Of a stretch of 64,000 nt of DNA, positions 35,401 through 47,494 are shown piece after piece. The DNA comes from Bryum argenteum (lineage: Eukaryota > Streptophyta > Bryopsida > Bryales > Bryaceae): positions 18,535,001 through 18,599,000 of the forward strand of contig CM073321.1 of the NCBI GenBank assembly GCA_037043015.1, given 5' to 3'. Position 1 is the stretch's first letter; each line of letters begins with the position of its first letter. The notes beneath the pieces are model-generated. The model did no database searches. It was not told the origin of the DNA and saw only the letters and a program-made list of their open reading frames with translations. The position numbers were made by a program, and so were the translations under genes.

Positions 35401-36254
35401 TAATGTCTATAATAATCGAAGACTTTACAAACGGGACAACATATTTTGGCTGGCTTTGAGCTCAATTTGAAGATGGAGCTCTGGGATCTTGATATTTGTA
35501 ACACGATATATCCAAATCTAGAATCTGCTCACTCAAAGAAGGAACGCATATTGGCTAGAATTTTGCGGCAAGATATTTTGAGTAATTTGAAACCATCTTT
35601 GGGTAAATATATGAATCAAAATAATATGACGGGAAGGCAGGTTAGTAAAATATGCGTTAATCAAATTTTATTTATCAAAGTAATTTGCAAAACCTATTAT
35701 TTCACTTTAAAGTATTCTAAACTAAACTTTATTGTCAATGCATCTAGGTGATACAAAGTTACAGGTCTGTGGCACTTTGCCCTGGTGCGAGTTTAAGGTA
35801 TGGAAACACCCTCATGTTTACACGTGCAACATCATCTTTTCATAGGAAAGAATGGTTTGGCAGTGTTTCTATCAAAATAGAAAGTGAAGAAGAGGAGACA
35901 TCATATGGACAACTTCGTCTGCTTTTCAAATCTAATATGAATTTGAGACAACAAAATAGAAATGTAACAAAAGAACTGTGTCTGATACGAATATACGAGC
36001 AACTAGAAATCCATCCAACTCTGGGATGTCTTGAATTGAAATGGGTAGAGGAAAGTCTTGAATATTACAAGGTGATAGAAATGGAATCGATTTTGAAGGC
36101 CATCCAACTCTGGGATGTCTTGAATTGAAATGGATAGAGGAAGGTCTTGAATCTTACAAGGTGATAGAAACGGAATCGATTTTGAAGGTTGTTCACATTA
36201 TTCCACTCTTTCAGAAAGGTGGTCATATTTTCCTTAACAACTTCAAATTCTAAA
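32437..36254 (+). pseudogene. Plavaka-type transposase, about nine exons, pseudogene
   Basis: Exons are about 32437-32815, 32840-33160, 33331-33612, 33773-33865, 33991-34194, 34319-34614, 34755-34897, 34980-35280, 35421-35640 and 35749-36254 (the first two may be one), joined by GT-AG introns. Motifs in order: a degenerate C2H2-like CEWCNASPFHYKRSLSKH; an acidic linker; LNYRDPIIALESLFSSPV; NWWRLIQ/EHVNS; APLILYSDKPSLSNTVKVSG; HPIYFSIANIS; CDHPEGCKVTCTYDTNKS; RYPCSMCMCP; INVDMLHQADLGIFKFLMDI; VKIHAMKHYSSSIRRSGAP; FTRATSSFHRKEWFGSVSIK; YGQLRLLF; VHIIPLFQKGGHIFLNN. This matches Plavaka transposases, a CACTA/EnSpm-related group known mainly from fungi. Breaks: TAG at 32976, a frame slip near 35020, and an ~89-bp tandem duplication near 36011-36190. 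No terminal inverted repeats were found. Confidence 0.75.
36011..36190 (+). repeat. ~89-bp tandem duplication in the last Plavaka exon
   Basis: CATCCAACTCTGGGATGTCT...ATCGATTTTGAAGG occurs twice back to back (first copy from about 36012, second from about 36101). The second copy has a few substitutions. The duplication changes the reading frame before the C-terminal VHIIPLF segment. Confidence 0.9.
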
Positions 36255-37552
36255 ATACAATCCTACTTTAAAAAATGAAGACAAAGTATTTTGTCATTTT
36301 GAGGTAAAGGGTCGCCATTGAGGAAAGTTAATAAAATTATTACTTGTATCAATTGATTCAAAAAATATAAAACTACTATTTTCTACAAACCAATGTTTGA
36401 ATATTGTTGCAATATGTATGCAATGACTTTATTTAGAATACACAGTCAAGAAAAAATTTGTATATAACTAGAGTACAATTTATATAAGTTTACAATACTG
36501 TATTTTTCCCTGCAAATATGAATTATATCTATAAGAAGACAATATTGAAGTTATACATATGCAGTACATCAAAAATTTCTCAAGGTCATTACTGCAGATT
36601 AAAAAAGGCAGTACTGTGTGCAGTACTGCATTTGTACTGAACTGTAGACCTACTCCAGCAGTACTGCATTTGTACTGAACTGTAGACCTACTCCAGCAGT
36701 ACTGCATTAGTATTACTGAAGTGGGGGGGGGACTTTCCTGATGATGGCTCAATAAACACTTTCCGTCCCACACCTCCGGATGAAGAAGTTACAACTCATT
36801 AAACACTTTCCCACACCTCCGGATGAAGAAGTTATGACTCATCAAACAATTTCTGCCTCCCATCCGAAGTGTTCTAATTCGACAGAGCAGACGTTCAGGG
36901 GTTAAGGAAGGAGATCCATCGAATGAACATATGAAACCTGAATTATGTGTTAAGATACTTATCGCTGTTTAACGACCTCTTTTGTTGTATCAACTACATC
37001 GTAATCATGAAGTATGCATTCCGCAGGACACCGTTATTTTTGAGCTTAGTATTCAGTCAAATTTTGTCAAACCTCTGTGATAGCGTCATCTCAGTTAGAC
37101 CGTTCAGTGCAGCTTCGGGGACTCAAAACGATTCATATTTCCATTCGTATGAATATTTTGTTGAACATAACTTAACATGATAATCTTCGCCACATTCTCA
37201 AACTCGTATATTCGTCACTACAAGGCCCTTACAACTCAAATAATTATGACTGAGCTACACCCAACAGATGTCCCTTCGCACGCAACTTCTAATATCTACA
37301 CTTCCCTGGAGGACTATTGTGAGCTGATATATTCTCTTCCCAGCCAAAAAGACAAGAACCGTAGAAAGTTCAACCGCTATCTGACTTCTTTGTACACAAC
37401 ACAAGTAGGTAGGCATGAGAATTTAGAGAATGAACCTGGTATATCTGCAATCAGCTGTCACGGATGACACAGGAGACACGCCTTGACGATTAGCGGGAGT
37501 TGACATTTTTACTGACACTGAAGGTCTGAATGTTGGTTCAATAATCGATCGG
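36255..37552. other. Intergenic; short tandem repeats only
   Basis: There is a 38-bp repeat (GCAGTACTGCATTTGTACTG...) in about 2.4 copies at 36620-36710. A ~47-bp repeat with CACACCTCCGGATGAAGAAG occurs twice at 36768-36840. A 96-codon plus-strand frame at 37177-37467 has no family resemblance and is not called. The 3' untranslated region of the LEA-2 gene is expected just below 37553. Confidence 0.6.
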
Positions 37553-40352
37553 CTACAGAGTTGAATTTGGGCACGTCAGTTGCTGCACTTTCCACTGCGT
37601 TGATCCGTGGCCTGCAGCAAACTTGAAAGTGCAGGCCACCGCGTTGCTGAATCTGTTTCTGAGCATCTTGCCCATCACATTCGCTCGTGTCGTGACAGCG
37701 CCCGCGAGTTTCAACGTCACACCGAAAGGCGCTGTGTTATAACTTAGGTCGAAACTTGGACCTGCCCCATGCAGGAATTGTTTGTCGGCGGTGATGGCCA
37801 CCGTGACTTTCCTCAAGGACCTTCTCTGTAGATAAAAGGAGTTCAGCTACAAGGTCACACATCCACACATCCTGTCAGCATTAACTTATCGAAGCAGTTC
37901 CAAGGGTGCAGCACAAATCATGAAATTCCGCGCCCAACAAGCCTAGGGCATTTGCAAAGCACAAAGATGTACTCCATCTGCTGTACAGAAACATCGATCG
38001 CATCATTTGCCCGGTGGAAATTCGGGACCTTAGCCACAGATTACAGATCCTAAATTCTGAACAGTAGCTGTGATTGATTTATTCGAGTGTGCGTACCTGG
38101 CCTGCGGCGATGGTAAGGTCAAGGTATTTAAAACCCAGTGTCGAGCATTTGACGTGGTACCCGAAGAACCTGGAGGGATTATACAGCTGTAGGGTTGCAG
38201 TTGAGTTCAGTGAAGCCACCATCGTTGGCACTCCCGAATTATCGATGCCGTCGTCCAAACCGAAATATGAAAATGTCACATTCTGCACACAGATTCGACA
38301 TGACAGCACTATGTGACGTTTTAGGTAATGATTAGAAGTGAAAAGGTGCAATATTCCGAGAGCTCACCCAAAATTAAGGTTGATTATGCCTCATATTGTA
38401 CGAAAGATTTACAACATTCCGTCTTTAGAAGATACCCTCGAGTGTGGAAATAACGCTAGCATTCCCGTTCAATAGGAGCGAAAAAGAATGGTCATCAAAC
38501 GTTTTTTCACACAAGAAACAGTCCCGAGAGAAATGTAGTTGATCCATCATCCAGCCATGGTTGTAATGCACGAGTTCAGTAACACATCTAGGAAATCTAA
38601 AGCACTAATGGTGAGGACGCATTATTTGGCCAAGGCAATGTCCAGAAATGCATCCCAGCAACGAATCGGAGAGTCAGGCAGGAACGGTTGTCAGACGAAC
38701 GGTCCTGACGCGGAAAGTGAAATCAGAATCGCGATGGAATACGCTGGCATTTGATACTATCCAAGTTTCGTTGCGTAATCCGCACGCAACGTTGTTTAAA
38801 TCGAGGCTAGTAGACATAGACATAGTACGATAAAATGTACGCCTGCCAACACATTAAGCACTCACTCGAAAATCCATGTTCAAAATGGGGGATGTAATAT
38901 CCCGTAATGCACAGTTAGGTGTACGTGGATGAAATAATCACCGGATGATAACTGGATGATATCTGGACGGTTGGCATTCGTATCAGATGTAGTTTCGAGC
39001 TTAGCGCTTCCGCCCTCCGCCCTCCGCCCTCGACTGTGATATTTGATAATGCCCTCTTATGGACGCTTAACCCTGCACCTAATCGCAGTTCCCCTGTAGC
39101 CCACTACCCGAACCGGCATCATGGAAACTCTACTCACATGTCAGACAGCAAAGTGAGGGCCGTATCCATTGCAGTAGAGAAAGCAGTTATGTTTTATTCT
39201 ATGTTTGTATTCGTTGCAATAACCGCTGCACTCGTAAACCCATGTCGCAGAAACCTCCGTTCAATCTGAGAGACGATTACATCCCGTAATCAATCCCGTA
39301 TTCACTGGCCAGCAGGGGAGCGATCACGGGTTCGTCATCCACGGGTTTATCATCCACATATGGATGAAATTTACAAAATTGCGAGAGTTTACGTCACGAA
39401 TTATTCACACCTCTTCATGGGACCCCCCCCCTTATCGGTGCGATTATTTTCATAATCTCATAATGTAGGACGGAGACCTTACTGAGGCGAATCCTCCCCT
39501 CGCGGACCAGTCTCACAGATGATTCCTAGTGAGATTCTCTAAGGGGGAACTGAATGTGAGACTACAGGAAACAAAACTGCCACGTGGAGTGTCAGACGTT
39601 ACGCCGGGTGCTCCCCCCACTGCCGGGCTCCCTCCCACCTCGGGTCGGGTCCCCGACCAGCCCAGGTGGGGGTCTCCCCTTCACTTTTTTGGTGATGGCA
39701 GTGGATTTCGAAGCCCGGAACGTACATTCATATTGCACACTTCCAGACTAAACACCACACTACCACATTAGAAGTAGTCAAGCCAAAAACCGATGCTATC
39801 ACGACATCGTACCTGGACAGCGACAACGGGAGCCTTGGGCATGGTGACAACCCAGAAGAGCAATGCGCCGGCGAAGAAGGCGAGCATGGTGAAGAAAATT
39901 GCAAGCCAAACAAGACAGCAGCGCGATAGCCTCTTTTTCTTCCCATCCATAATGCCTTCCTCCTCTTCTATAATGGTGCTGCTGGGTGCCCACGGGCAAT
40001 ACGACCGCTTCTTAAGATTGTTCACGCCCCCGGCCACACTATTGCAGCTCGGCTGTGGCAGCACGCGGCGCGAGCCGGGCTTCGATGGGTGCGCGGCAAA
40101 CGGCAACGAGTCCGTGGACGTTTGCTTGAAGTGTTTGGTGTCCCGCAAGGGGCTGGCCGCTGGGCTCTCGCGCGGCGTGACACGCGAGAAGCTCTGCGAG
40201 AGCGAGTCCACATCCTGCGTGGAGTCGCGCGACGGAGACTGCACGAAGTAAACAGGGTGGCCGTGTCGTGGCGGCGATATGGGTGGCGAGGACAACCCCC
40301 CCAGACTCGCGTCCGAGTCAAACGACGCCCGCATCCGCCCGTACCTTGACAT
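37553..40352 (-). CDS. LEA-2 / LEA hydroxyproline-rich glycoprotein-like membrane protein
   Basis: A three-exon gene on the minus strand: exon 1 40352-39813, exon 2 38282-38097, exon 3 37846-37553 (stop TAG). Both introns (1530 and 250 bp) are GT-AG and phase 0, and the product is 339 residues. The start is the ATG of MSRYGRMRASFDSD. Residues ~30-60 hold the family signature HPVYFVQSPSRDS, followed by a Ser-rich cytosolic region, YCPWAPSSTI, and a basic KKKRLSRCC leading into one membrane segment (about residues 145-171, WLAIFFTMLAFFAGALLFWV). The C-terminal LEA-2 (NDR1/HIN1-like) beta domain follows: NVTFSYFGLDDGIDNSGVPT, NSTATLQLYNPSRFFGYHV, YLDLTIAAGQ, FYLQRRSLRKVTVAI, then MGKMLRNRF. Length and architecture are normal for this plant family. 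It is a type II plasma-membrane-type protein whose biochemical role is unclear. No disruption is seen. Confidence 0.9.
38283..39812 (-). other. Long intron 1 of the LEA-2 gene
   Basis: Bounded by CCAG|GTACGA at 39813/39812 and TGTGCAG|AATGTG at 38283/38282 (minus strand). It contains a short CGCCCTC repeat near 39008-39030 and no recognisable coding segment. Its length is notable against the 250-bp second intron. Confidence 0.85.
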
Positions 40353-41296
40353 GATCGATGTTACTTGTACTCCCACAACCAACCCCCGCACCGTGCTGCA
40401 CGTCACTTCCTTCTACGCCTCAGAAGCGACTCGCACTGTCACTATGCAGTCTCTGCTCTGTTCTCGAAGCTATCGTCGGTAGTGAATGCTGTCTCTCACA
40501 ATGTACTTCGTCCTGATACCGAATCGTCTGCAGTGAGACTATCGTGAACGGCTGTTGATGGTTCCCACTGTGCAGCGTAAATCTACACAGTCGACATGGA
40601 ATTGGAGTTGATGAACACAACTGGCGAAGGAGTCGCAAGATTTATTCTCATGGCGGAATTTTCAGTTTTTGACTCCGCCCATCAACTAGTAGCCTGCGTT
40701 CACGTACACGAGCACCCGAAATATGAAAAGTAGCAAAAGAAACGAACTCATCGTGCTTGAAGCGTGAAATGCATGCTACATATAGTTAACCCACTTTTAA
40801 TCAAACAAAAGCTGCCGTTACTGCAGTCTTATCCCCCATCTCTACACAACTTACTTCCTGAAAACACGACCACCATCGACTTCCTGAAAACACGACCACC
40901 ATCGTCCAGGCCATATCCCAAAGCTGAAAATCCACACTGCCAACTCGAGGTGGTCGACGCACAAGGTAAGGATGAGTTCACCCTGATAACTGGAGGGGAG
41001 GCAAACCTTGGATTGATCGATGATGCAGCAGAGGAGAGCTGGTGCTGATGAGCATGCAGAACGCAGGCCAGGCGACCGCTTCGCTCAAACATACAGCAGA
41101 ACGAACTGACGATAACTGCGCTTGTTCGTCCGTATGTGCGACTCAGAGAGAACTAACGAACGATGTATGAAGATTTGGAAAAGAAAGATGTCCGTTAGAC
41201 AGTGACCGTCTGCGGTGTTGAATCAGCCCTGACAAGGTCTGACCACATCAACCCAATATTGCCTCTCACTAGGTTCAATCTGGCTTCTGTCTATTA
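40353..41296. other. Upstream region of the LEA-2 gene
   Basis: Presumed promoter and 5' untranslated region for the minus-strand gene. A direct repeat CTTCCTGAAAACACGACCAC occurs twice (about 40853 and 40879). No other gene is recognised. Confidence 0.4.
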
Positions 41297-41714
41297 AGGC
41301 CTGTTCGCACTTGGCCTTAGAGGAGGTCTTAGGAGGGGGTCTTAACTCTATTAAAAAGTGTGTGTTCGCACCTACATTCATTAGTAATTACCAACCCTAC
41401 ATGGATGTCCACATGGCACAATTTAAATAGTAGGGTATTAGCAAACATTTAGGAGGACAAAAGAGCTTTGAGCAATAGTAGGCAATACTTAAGGGAGCAC
41501 CAATATTGGAAAGATTCTCAAATTTTCCTCACTTAAGAGTGGTCTCATGTATTGTCCCACTTAAGGGGCCATTACATAATCCCCTCACTATTAATTACAC
41601 CTTTACGAGCCTCATTTATGACACCTTTCCTCAAAAGAGGGTATTCCTCCCCAAATTGTGGGGGTGTTAAATTTTTAGCCACGCTCTTTGCAAAGGCCAA
41701 GTGCGAACGGGCCT
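41297..41714. mobile_element. Tourist-like (PIF/Harbinger) MITE
   Basis: A 418-bp element with terminal inverted repeats AGGCCTGTTCGCACTTGGCC (left) and AGGCCCGTTCGCACTTGGCC (right, reverse complement). It is flanked by TTA on both sides (41294-41296 and 41715-41717), the 3-bp target-site duplication typical of PIF/Harbinger elements. It encodes no protein. It lies about 0.9 kb upstream of the LEA-2 start codon. Confidence 0.85.
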
Positions 41715-41717
41715 TTA

Positions 41718-42879
41718 GCCACTCACTATGCTCAATCCCGGTTTGAGATGCTGGCCACGCCCTTTTTTAGCCTTCAAGGCCTTATTCATTAAATTGAGAC
41801 ACATTGAAGTCTCAATTTCATCTATGCTATATATAGACTTTTAAATATGCAATATAAAATGAGACATTCCATTGAATTGATACTTTCGAGTGTTTTGATA
41901 ATTTAAATTTTATTTTAAAATAGATAAAGTGTTTATATCAAATATCCCAAGAGACACAACACAAAAGTGAGTATTTGTTGAACCAATTTTAGACATTCCA
42001 TTAAATTGAGAGTCTCAAAATAACTTTTCCAAGTTAACTTTTTAAAGGGATATTTAATTAACTATGGACGATTTGACAGTCGAGAAATAAATCGGCTTCC
42101 GTCCGACAACCCCAAAAGCGCAAGGAACAAAAAACAAAACCAAGAACAAGTGAATGATAGAAGATATTAGTTATTCGCAGAATTTGAAAATTGAAATCAG
42201 TGTCAGAGTAGGAAACAAATTTGTTTCAATAAAGGAATAAAAGAATATTCTACATGAAGTTGGATCCACTACTTTGTGGTGTCGGCGCGGAGCCGACAGC
42301 CATAACCACGCTTCAATAAATATTAGTACACACTTTTCAATCTTTAGCAAGATTAAGGTGTTGAAACAAAACAATAACTTAACATAGGAACATTGCAGTA
42401 GTGTCGGCTTGCAGCCGATAAGCAGCAATGCGTCTCCATCATCGGCTTCCTTCCTTCTATCGCTCAAAGTTCATCAATCCAGGATATTCTTCTTTGGACA
42501 TTCTTGATTTAAAGTCCTAATGCAACTGAGACTACGAGTACCAGTGCTCCACTGGCTAATCGCAAGTTGTGCAAATACAACTTAGAATAGTCGCAATGCC
42601 TTGTTGAAAGACCGAGCTTGCCAAGAGTTGCTGGAGTTGCTGGAGTTGTCGGTGTGAAGGAGCTTAGATTGAAGAAGCTTGTAGTGTCGGCTCGCAGCTA
42701 TTAGGCATGCAAACAAGGTAAAACCTAGGAATATTGCAATCCGAGAGGAAGACCGTACTTGAGGGAATGTGCAATTTCATAGTGAAGTTGACCGGGCCTA
42801 TTGGAATCATTTAATCACTCATAGATTTGAACTGTTGTATGGGGTAGATGAACGGAAGGATATCTGTAGCTACATTCGG
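41718..42879. other. AT-rich region with repeated TCGGCT hairpins
   Basis: No gene is recognised. The word TAGTGTCGGCTYGCAGCCGA, or a variant, recurs at 42280-42298, 42399-42420 and 42683-42703. The first two can fold as short GTCGGC/GCCGAC-type hairpins, while the third has lost its right arm. Related TCGGCTTCC words are at 42090 and 42441. Confidence 0.5.
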
Positions 42880-44845
42880 AATTGTCCTACTTGAAGGCGT
42901 CAAATCACCTCAAAAAGGATAAGGCATGTAGCCATCCTTGCCAACTTACAGAACCTATCCACCACCACAAAGATGGCGTCACTTCCTCGTGACTCCGGAA
43001 GGCTTGTAATGAAATCCATGGAGACACACTCCCATGGACCATCCCGGATACCCAAAGGGTGTAACAAACCCACTTCCTTTTGATATGGCGCCCGGTTGGC
43101 TTCACATTCAAGTGATACAAGTCTTTACATAATGGGCAATGTCTTCCTTCATTTTGGGTCAATAGAACCTCTTTGAAACCAAACATATGGTGGACTTCTC
43201 CCCCCTATGCCCGGCCAAGCGGTTGTCATGCTCCTCCTTGAGCACACTCAACCTCCACATGCCCTTTGGAACACACACCCTATTATGCTTTAACTTGATC
43301 ATAGATTGATGAAGCCGGATACCTTTGGGCTTCATGTCACACCTAAGTTCACTTAAGAACTTTTGAGCCTCGGGGTCTTTTAAATACGCCTCCCTTATCC
43401 GTTTTGTCAAATCACCTTCTCCCACATACATCACTCTCAAGACTTGCGTGGTATTTGACTTATGTTCACCTTCCAACCTAGTGCATCCGGCGCCCATTCA
43501 CTCGGCCCGGCTTGTGAATCAACTCCACATTTATAAGCACTAAGGTAACATGCCACCTCAATTGCTTGGGTGTAACTTAGGCTTATATTTCAAAGTACTT
43601 CAATGAAACATTATCATAGAAACCAAGGTAATGTTGTCATGTCTTCAAACAATGCACCATGGCAACCATCTCCTTTTTATGCGTTGGCCAATTGATTTGA
43701 GTGCCATCCAATTTCTTGCTCTCAAATGCAATTGGCCTTCCTTCTTGCATGAGAACTGCCCCGACGGCAAAGTCACTTGCATCGGTGTGCACCTCAAAAG
43801 GCTTATCAAACTCCGGGAACTTCAATACCGGTGGGGAGGAGAGTTTCTCCTTAAGGTTTTTGAAATGCTTGCACACATGAATCGGTCCCATCCAAGGCCA
43901 AGTTTTTCTTAAGCAAACCGGACATGGGCTTAGCAATCTTGGAGAAGTTATTTATGAACCTCCTATAATAATTAGCCAACTTAAGCAATGACCTCACTTC
44001 CCATTGTGAAGTGGGTTGGCTCCCCTTCTTGATTGCTTCCACCTTCTTGTGGTCCAGTTTGTCACTTTGCCCTGTCATAATGTGTCTCAAAAACTCAATC
44101 TCTTGCAAGCCAAACTCACTCTTCTTCCCATTCGTATACCACTTATTGTCCCTAAGTTTTTGAAGCACAATTGCAAGGTGTTGTGCATGCTCTTCATTCC
44201 TGTGAGGGAAGAGGGCAAGTTGGTTTTGCACAACATGCGGGAAGAAAGGCTTGATGCCTTCCCCTTGAGCTCCTTGATCTCTTGTTGCAAGACATGAAGA
44301 GTTTTGACAAGCTCATGGAACATTTCCTCTAGTGCCTTCCGCTTGTGGCCGTGATTCCCGGTAACATGACTTAAAGAATTTTCTTCCTCCTCATCGTGAG
44401 TGTCCTCCTCACAACTAGCAACTTCTCTTTGTTCCCCTTGGTCCCCTTTTATTTCCACCGGCTCCTCCAATGAACTTTGAGAAGACTCCTCATGAGGAGC
44501 ATCCCCGGCCACAAAGGCTTACCTACGTGTCTTCGAACCACATCACAAGCTTCCGGCCTCTAATGCCATCCTACTCTTGATTGGATCCCGTAACATAGCC
44601 TGCTCTGATACCAAGTGTCGCAACCCTAATTACTCCAACTCATATTTTTTTCTTAGTGAGCCTTACTTGGTAGCGGAGTCCCGGCTCACTTAGTTGGTAG
44701 CAACCGGCCACGACTTTGCTAACACTTGCACGTGCCCACACACACTATGTTAGCACCATTTTCAGTCAAGGTGTTCAACCCATCTTGACTCCATAACTCA
44801 TTACCGGATACTCATTACCCGATACTCCCACCAACACATGGGCTT
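42880..44845 (-). mobile_element. Old, broken Ty3/gypsy element, minus strand
   Basis: On the minus strand, a partial LTR (44845-44616), a tRNA-Met type primer binding site (~44604), a gag fragment (~44512-44240), part of the reverse transcriptase (~44230-43940), RNase H (~43900-43600) and integrase HHCC-side sequence (~43500-42900) follow in order. They resemble the element at 46187. It is clearly shortened and broken in many places, with no downstream LTR visible, and is probably the oldest member of this nest. Its LTR is interrupted at 44846 by a plus-strand LTR of the same family. Confidence 0.85.
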
Positions 44846-46186
44846 TGTCACATCCCTTTCCAAAGGATGCCCGAACACCGTGGTGAGCCGAGAGGACCCC
44901 GGGAGTGACGCCCCGGGCTTGGCAAGAGACAAGGTGAAGTGACCAAGGGGAGTCCCGAGCAAACAGCACGCACTGGCGTCGTGCTCGGGACGAACTTGGT
45001 GGCGTGTCTTACATGGTTGGAAACCTTGTTTGAGCACGCATCCATGGGTCCAAAGAACGCGCGATTTGGAGTTGTGAGTCATGAGATATGACTCTCCAAA
45101 GTTGGAGCGCGTTCCGGGACACTCCGGGACTCGGGAGTGTTGCCTTTCGGGACTCAAAATGTCGTCCTTCCTGAATGGCGGCATGTTGCATGTCTTTGGA
45201 AAGCTCTGGACAAGAGCTTTCCAAAATGCTAAGGCTCGTGAGGAGCAAAGCAATGCTTTGGGAGATATGGCTCTCCAAAGCATCGGGACTTCTGGACTCC
45301 GGGAATGCTGCCTCCCGGGACTCCCGAATGTTCAGAGGAGCATAGCTCCCACATGGAAGCTTTGATTGGGACAAGTCAGGACTCCATCGACATCTACTCA
45401 AAGAGTAGATGTTGAAAATGGGCTCGCACGTCCCATTTGGATAACGGAGCTACAAGTTAACCCGAGAAGAAGATACGGCCCGTTTTTGAGGCTAAGGCAA
45501 AAAACGGGTGGTCTTCCAAAACAAAAGTGTGTCACGGAAGGCCCCTCAACACAAGAGGGGGGGGGTCTACCGAAGACTCCAGAGAGTACTATGAGGAGAG
45601 GTGGTCTCCCTCCTCACTTGCACATGGTGCCTTGAGGAGCCGGGGTGGCCCCAAGGGGTGAGGCTTGGGATGGGGCCTCACTCCCGCACCTTGTGGAAAA
45701 TGGAGAGTGCTTTGGAGCCTCTCTAAACATGGGGTTGGGAAGTGTCCCTCTCCAAGTTAGTCCCCGTGATAAGTAGTGCCGTTCCGCGAGTAGCAGGAAT
45801 GGCTCAAAAAGTGAGCGTGGAAATGAAGCCTCACTTCCACACCTTGGGCATTGTGGGATGCTCTTGAGCATCCCGCAACATTGGGTTGGAAAGAGTCCCG
45901 CTCCAAACTAGTCCCCGGGAAAACTAGTGCCGGATTCCGGGAGGATTTCCGGCAAAGTCCCGAATGGGGTGAGAAACAAGAGTGGAAGGGGACTAGTGGG
46001 AAGTTGGACAATGGATAAGGGCGGTTAGCTCCGGGGGTGATTAGTAGTACCCTTGGGAGCTTGGACATGTGTGGAAGGCCGCCCCGTGCCACTAAGTGGC
46101 ATGCCCATGTGTTGGTGGGAGTTCCGGGTTGGCATACCCATGTGTTGGTGGGAGTTCCGGGTAATGAATACCGGTTAATGAGTTAT
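44846..46186 (+). mobile_element. Partial LTR (plus strand) nested in the older element
   Basis: Begins TGTCACATCCCTTTCC like the LTR at 46187 and is about 1.3 kb. It stops inside ...CCGGTTAATGAGTTAT, where a second LTR of the same family begins. The remainder is presumably beyond the right edge of the window, on the far side of the nested insert. Near its end TGTTGGTGGGAGTTCCGGGT is duplicated in tandem. Confidence 0.8.
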
Positions 46187-47494
46187 TGTCACATCCCTTT
46201 CAAAAGGATGCCCGAACACCGTGGTGAGCCAAGAGGACCCCGGGAGTGACGTCCCGGGCTTGGCAAGAGACAAGGTGAACTGGTCAAGGGGAGTCCCGAG
46301 CAAACAGCACGCAATAGCATTGTGCTCGGGACAAACTTGGTGGCGTGTCTTACATGGTTGGAAACCTTGTTTGAGCACGCACCCATGGGTCCAAAGAACG
46401 CGCGACTTGGAGTTGTGAGTCATGAGATATGGCTCTCCAAAGTTGGAGCGCGTTCCGGGACACTCCGGGACTCGGGAGTGTTACCTTTCGGGACTCAAAA
46501 TGTCGTCCTTCTTGGATGGCGGCATGTTGCATGTCTTTGGAAAGCTCTGGACAAGAGCTTTCCAAAATGCTAAGGCTCGTGAGGAGCAAAGCAATGCTTT
46601 GGGAGATATGGCTCTCCAAAGCATCGGGACTTCGGGACTCCGGGACTGCTGCCTCCTGGGACTCCCGAATGTTCAGAGGAGCATAGCTCCCACATAGAAG
46701 CTCCGATTGGGACAAGTGAGGAGTCTATCGACATCTACTCAAAGAGTAGATGTCGAAAATGGGCTCGCACGTCCCATTTGGATAACTGAGCTACAATTTA
46801 GCCCGAGAAGAAGATACGGCCTGTTTTTGAGGCTAAGGCAAAAACGGGTGGTCTTCCAAAACAAAAGTGTGTCACGGAAGGCCCCTCAACACAAGAGGGG
46901 GGGGCCTACTGAAGACTCCAGAGAGTACTATGAGGAGGGGTGGTCTCCCTCCTCACTTCCACATGGTGCCGAGGAGAGCCGGGGTGGCTCTAAGGGGTGA
47001 GGCTTGGGATGGAGCCTCACTCCCGCACCTTGGGCACTATGGGATGCTTGTGGTGTGCATCCCGAAACATTGGGTTGGAAAAGTGTCCCGCTCCAAACTA
47101 GTCCCCGTGAAAAGTAGTGCCGGTTTCCGGTAATGTCCCGAAGACATGAATGGAAGGGGACTAGTGGGGAGTTGGACAATATGCAAGAGCGGTTAGCTCC
47201 GGGGGTGAGTAGTGCCACCCTTGGGAGCTTGGACATGTGTGGAAGGCCGCCCCGTGGCACCAAGTGGCATGCCCATGTGTTTTGTGGGAGTTCGGTTTAC
47301 GGGTTCGGGTAATGAGTTGGGGAGTCAAGGTGGTGGGACACCTTGACTAGAAATGGTGCTAACATTGTGTGTGCTTGGCATGTGCAGTGTTAGCTAAGTT
47401 GTGGCCGGTTGCTACCAACAAAGTAAGCCGTGATTCCGCTACCAAGTTAGGCTTACTTGAAGAAAAAGAGTTGGGAGTAATTAGGGCCGCGACA
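46187..47494 (+). repeat. 5' LTR of the interrupted element
   Basis: A 1308-bp LTR from TGTCACATCCC to GGGCCGCGACA, followed by CTTGGTATCAGAGC. It is the same family as the solo LTR at 10050-11574 (reversed) and the partial LTR at 44846-46186. Related CATCTACTCAAAGAGTAGAT hairpins occur within it (about 46733-46752). Confidence 0.9.

Noticed and set aside
37177-37467. 96-codon plus-strand frame downstream of the LEA-2 gene
   Set aside because: No motif, splice partner or codon pattern supports it; it may overlap the LEA-2 3' untranslated region.
39793-40349. Plus-strand frames opposite LEA-2 exon 1
   Set aside because: Shadows of a GC-rich, well-recognised minus-strand coding exon.
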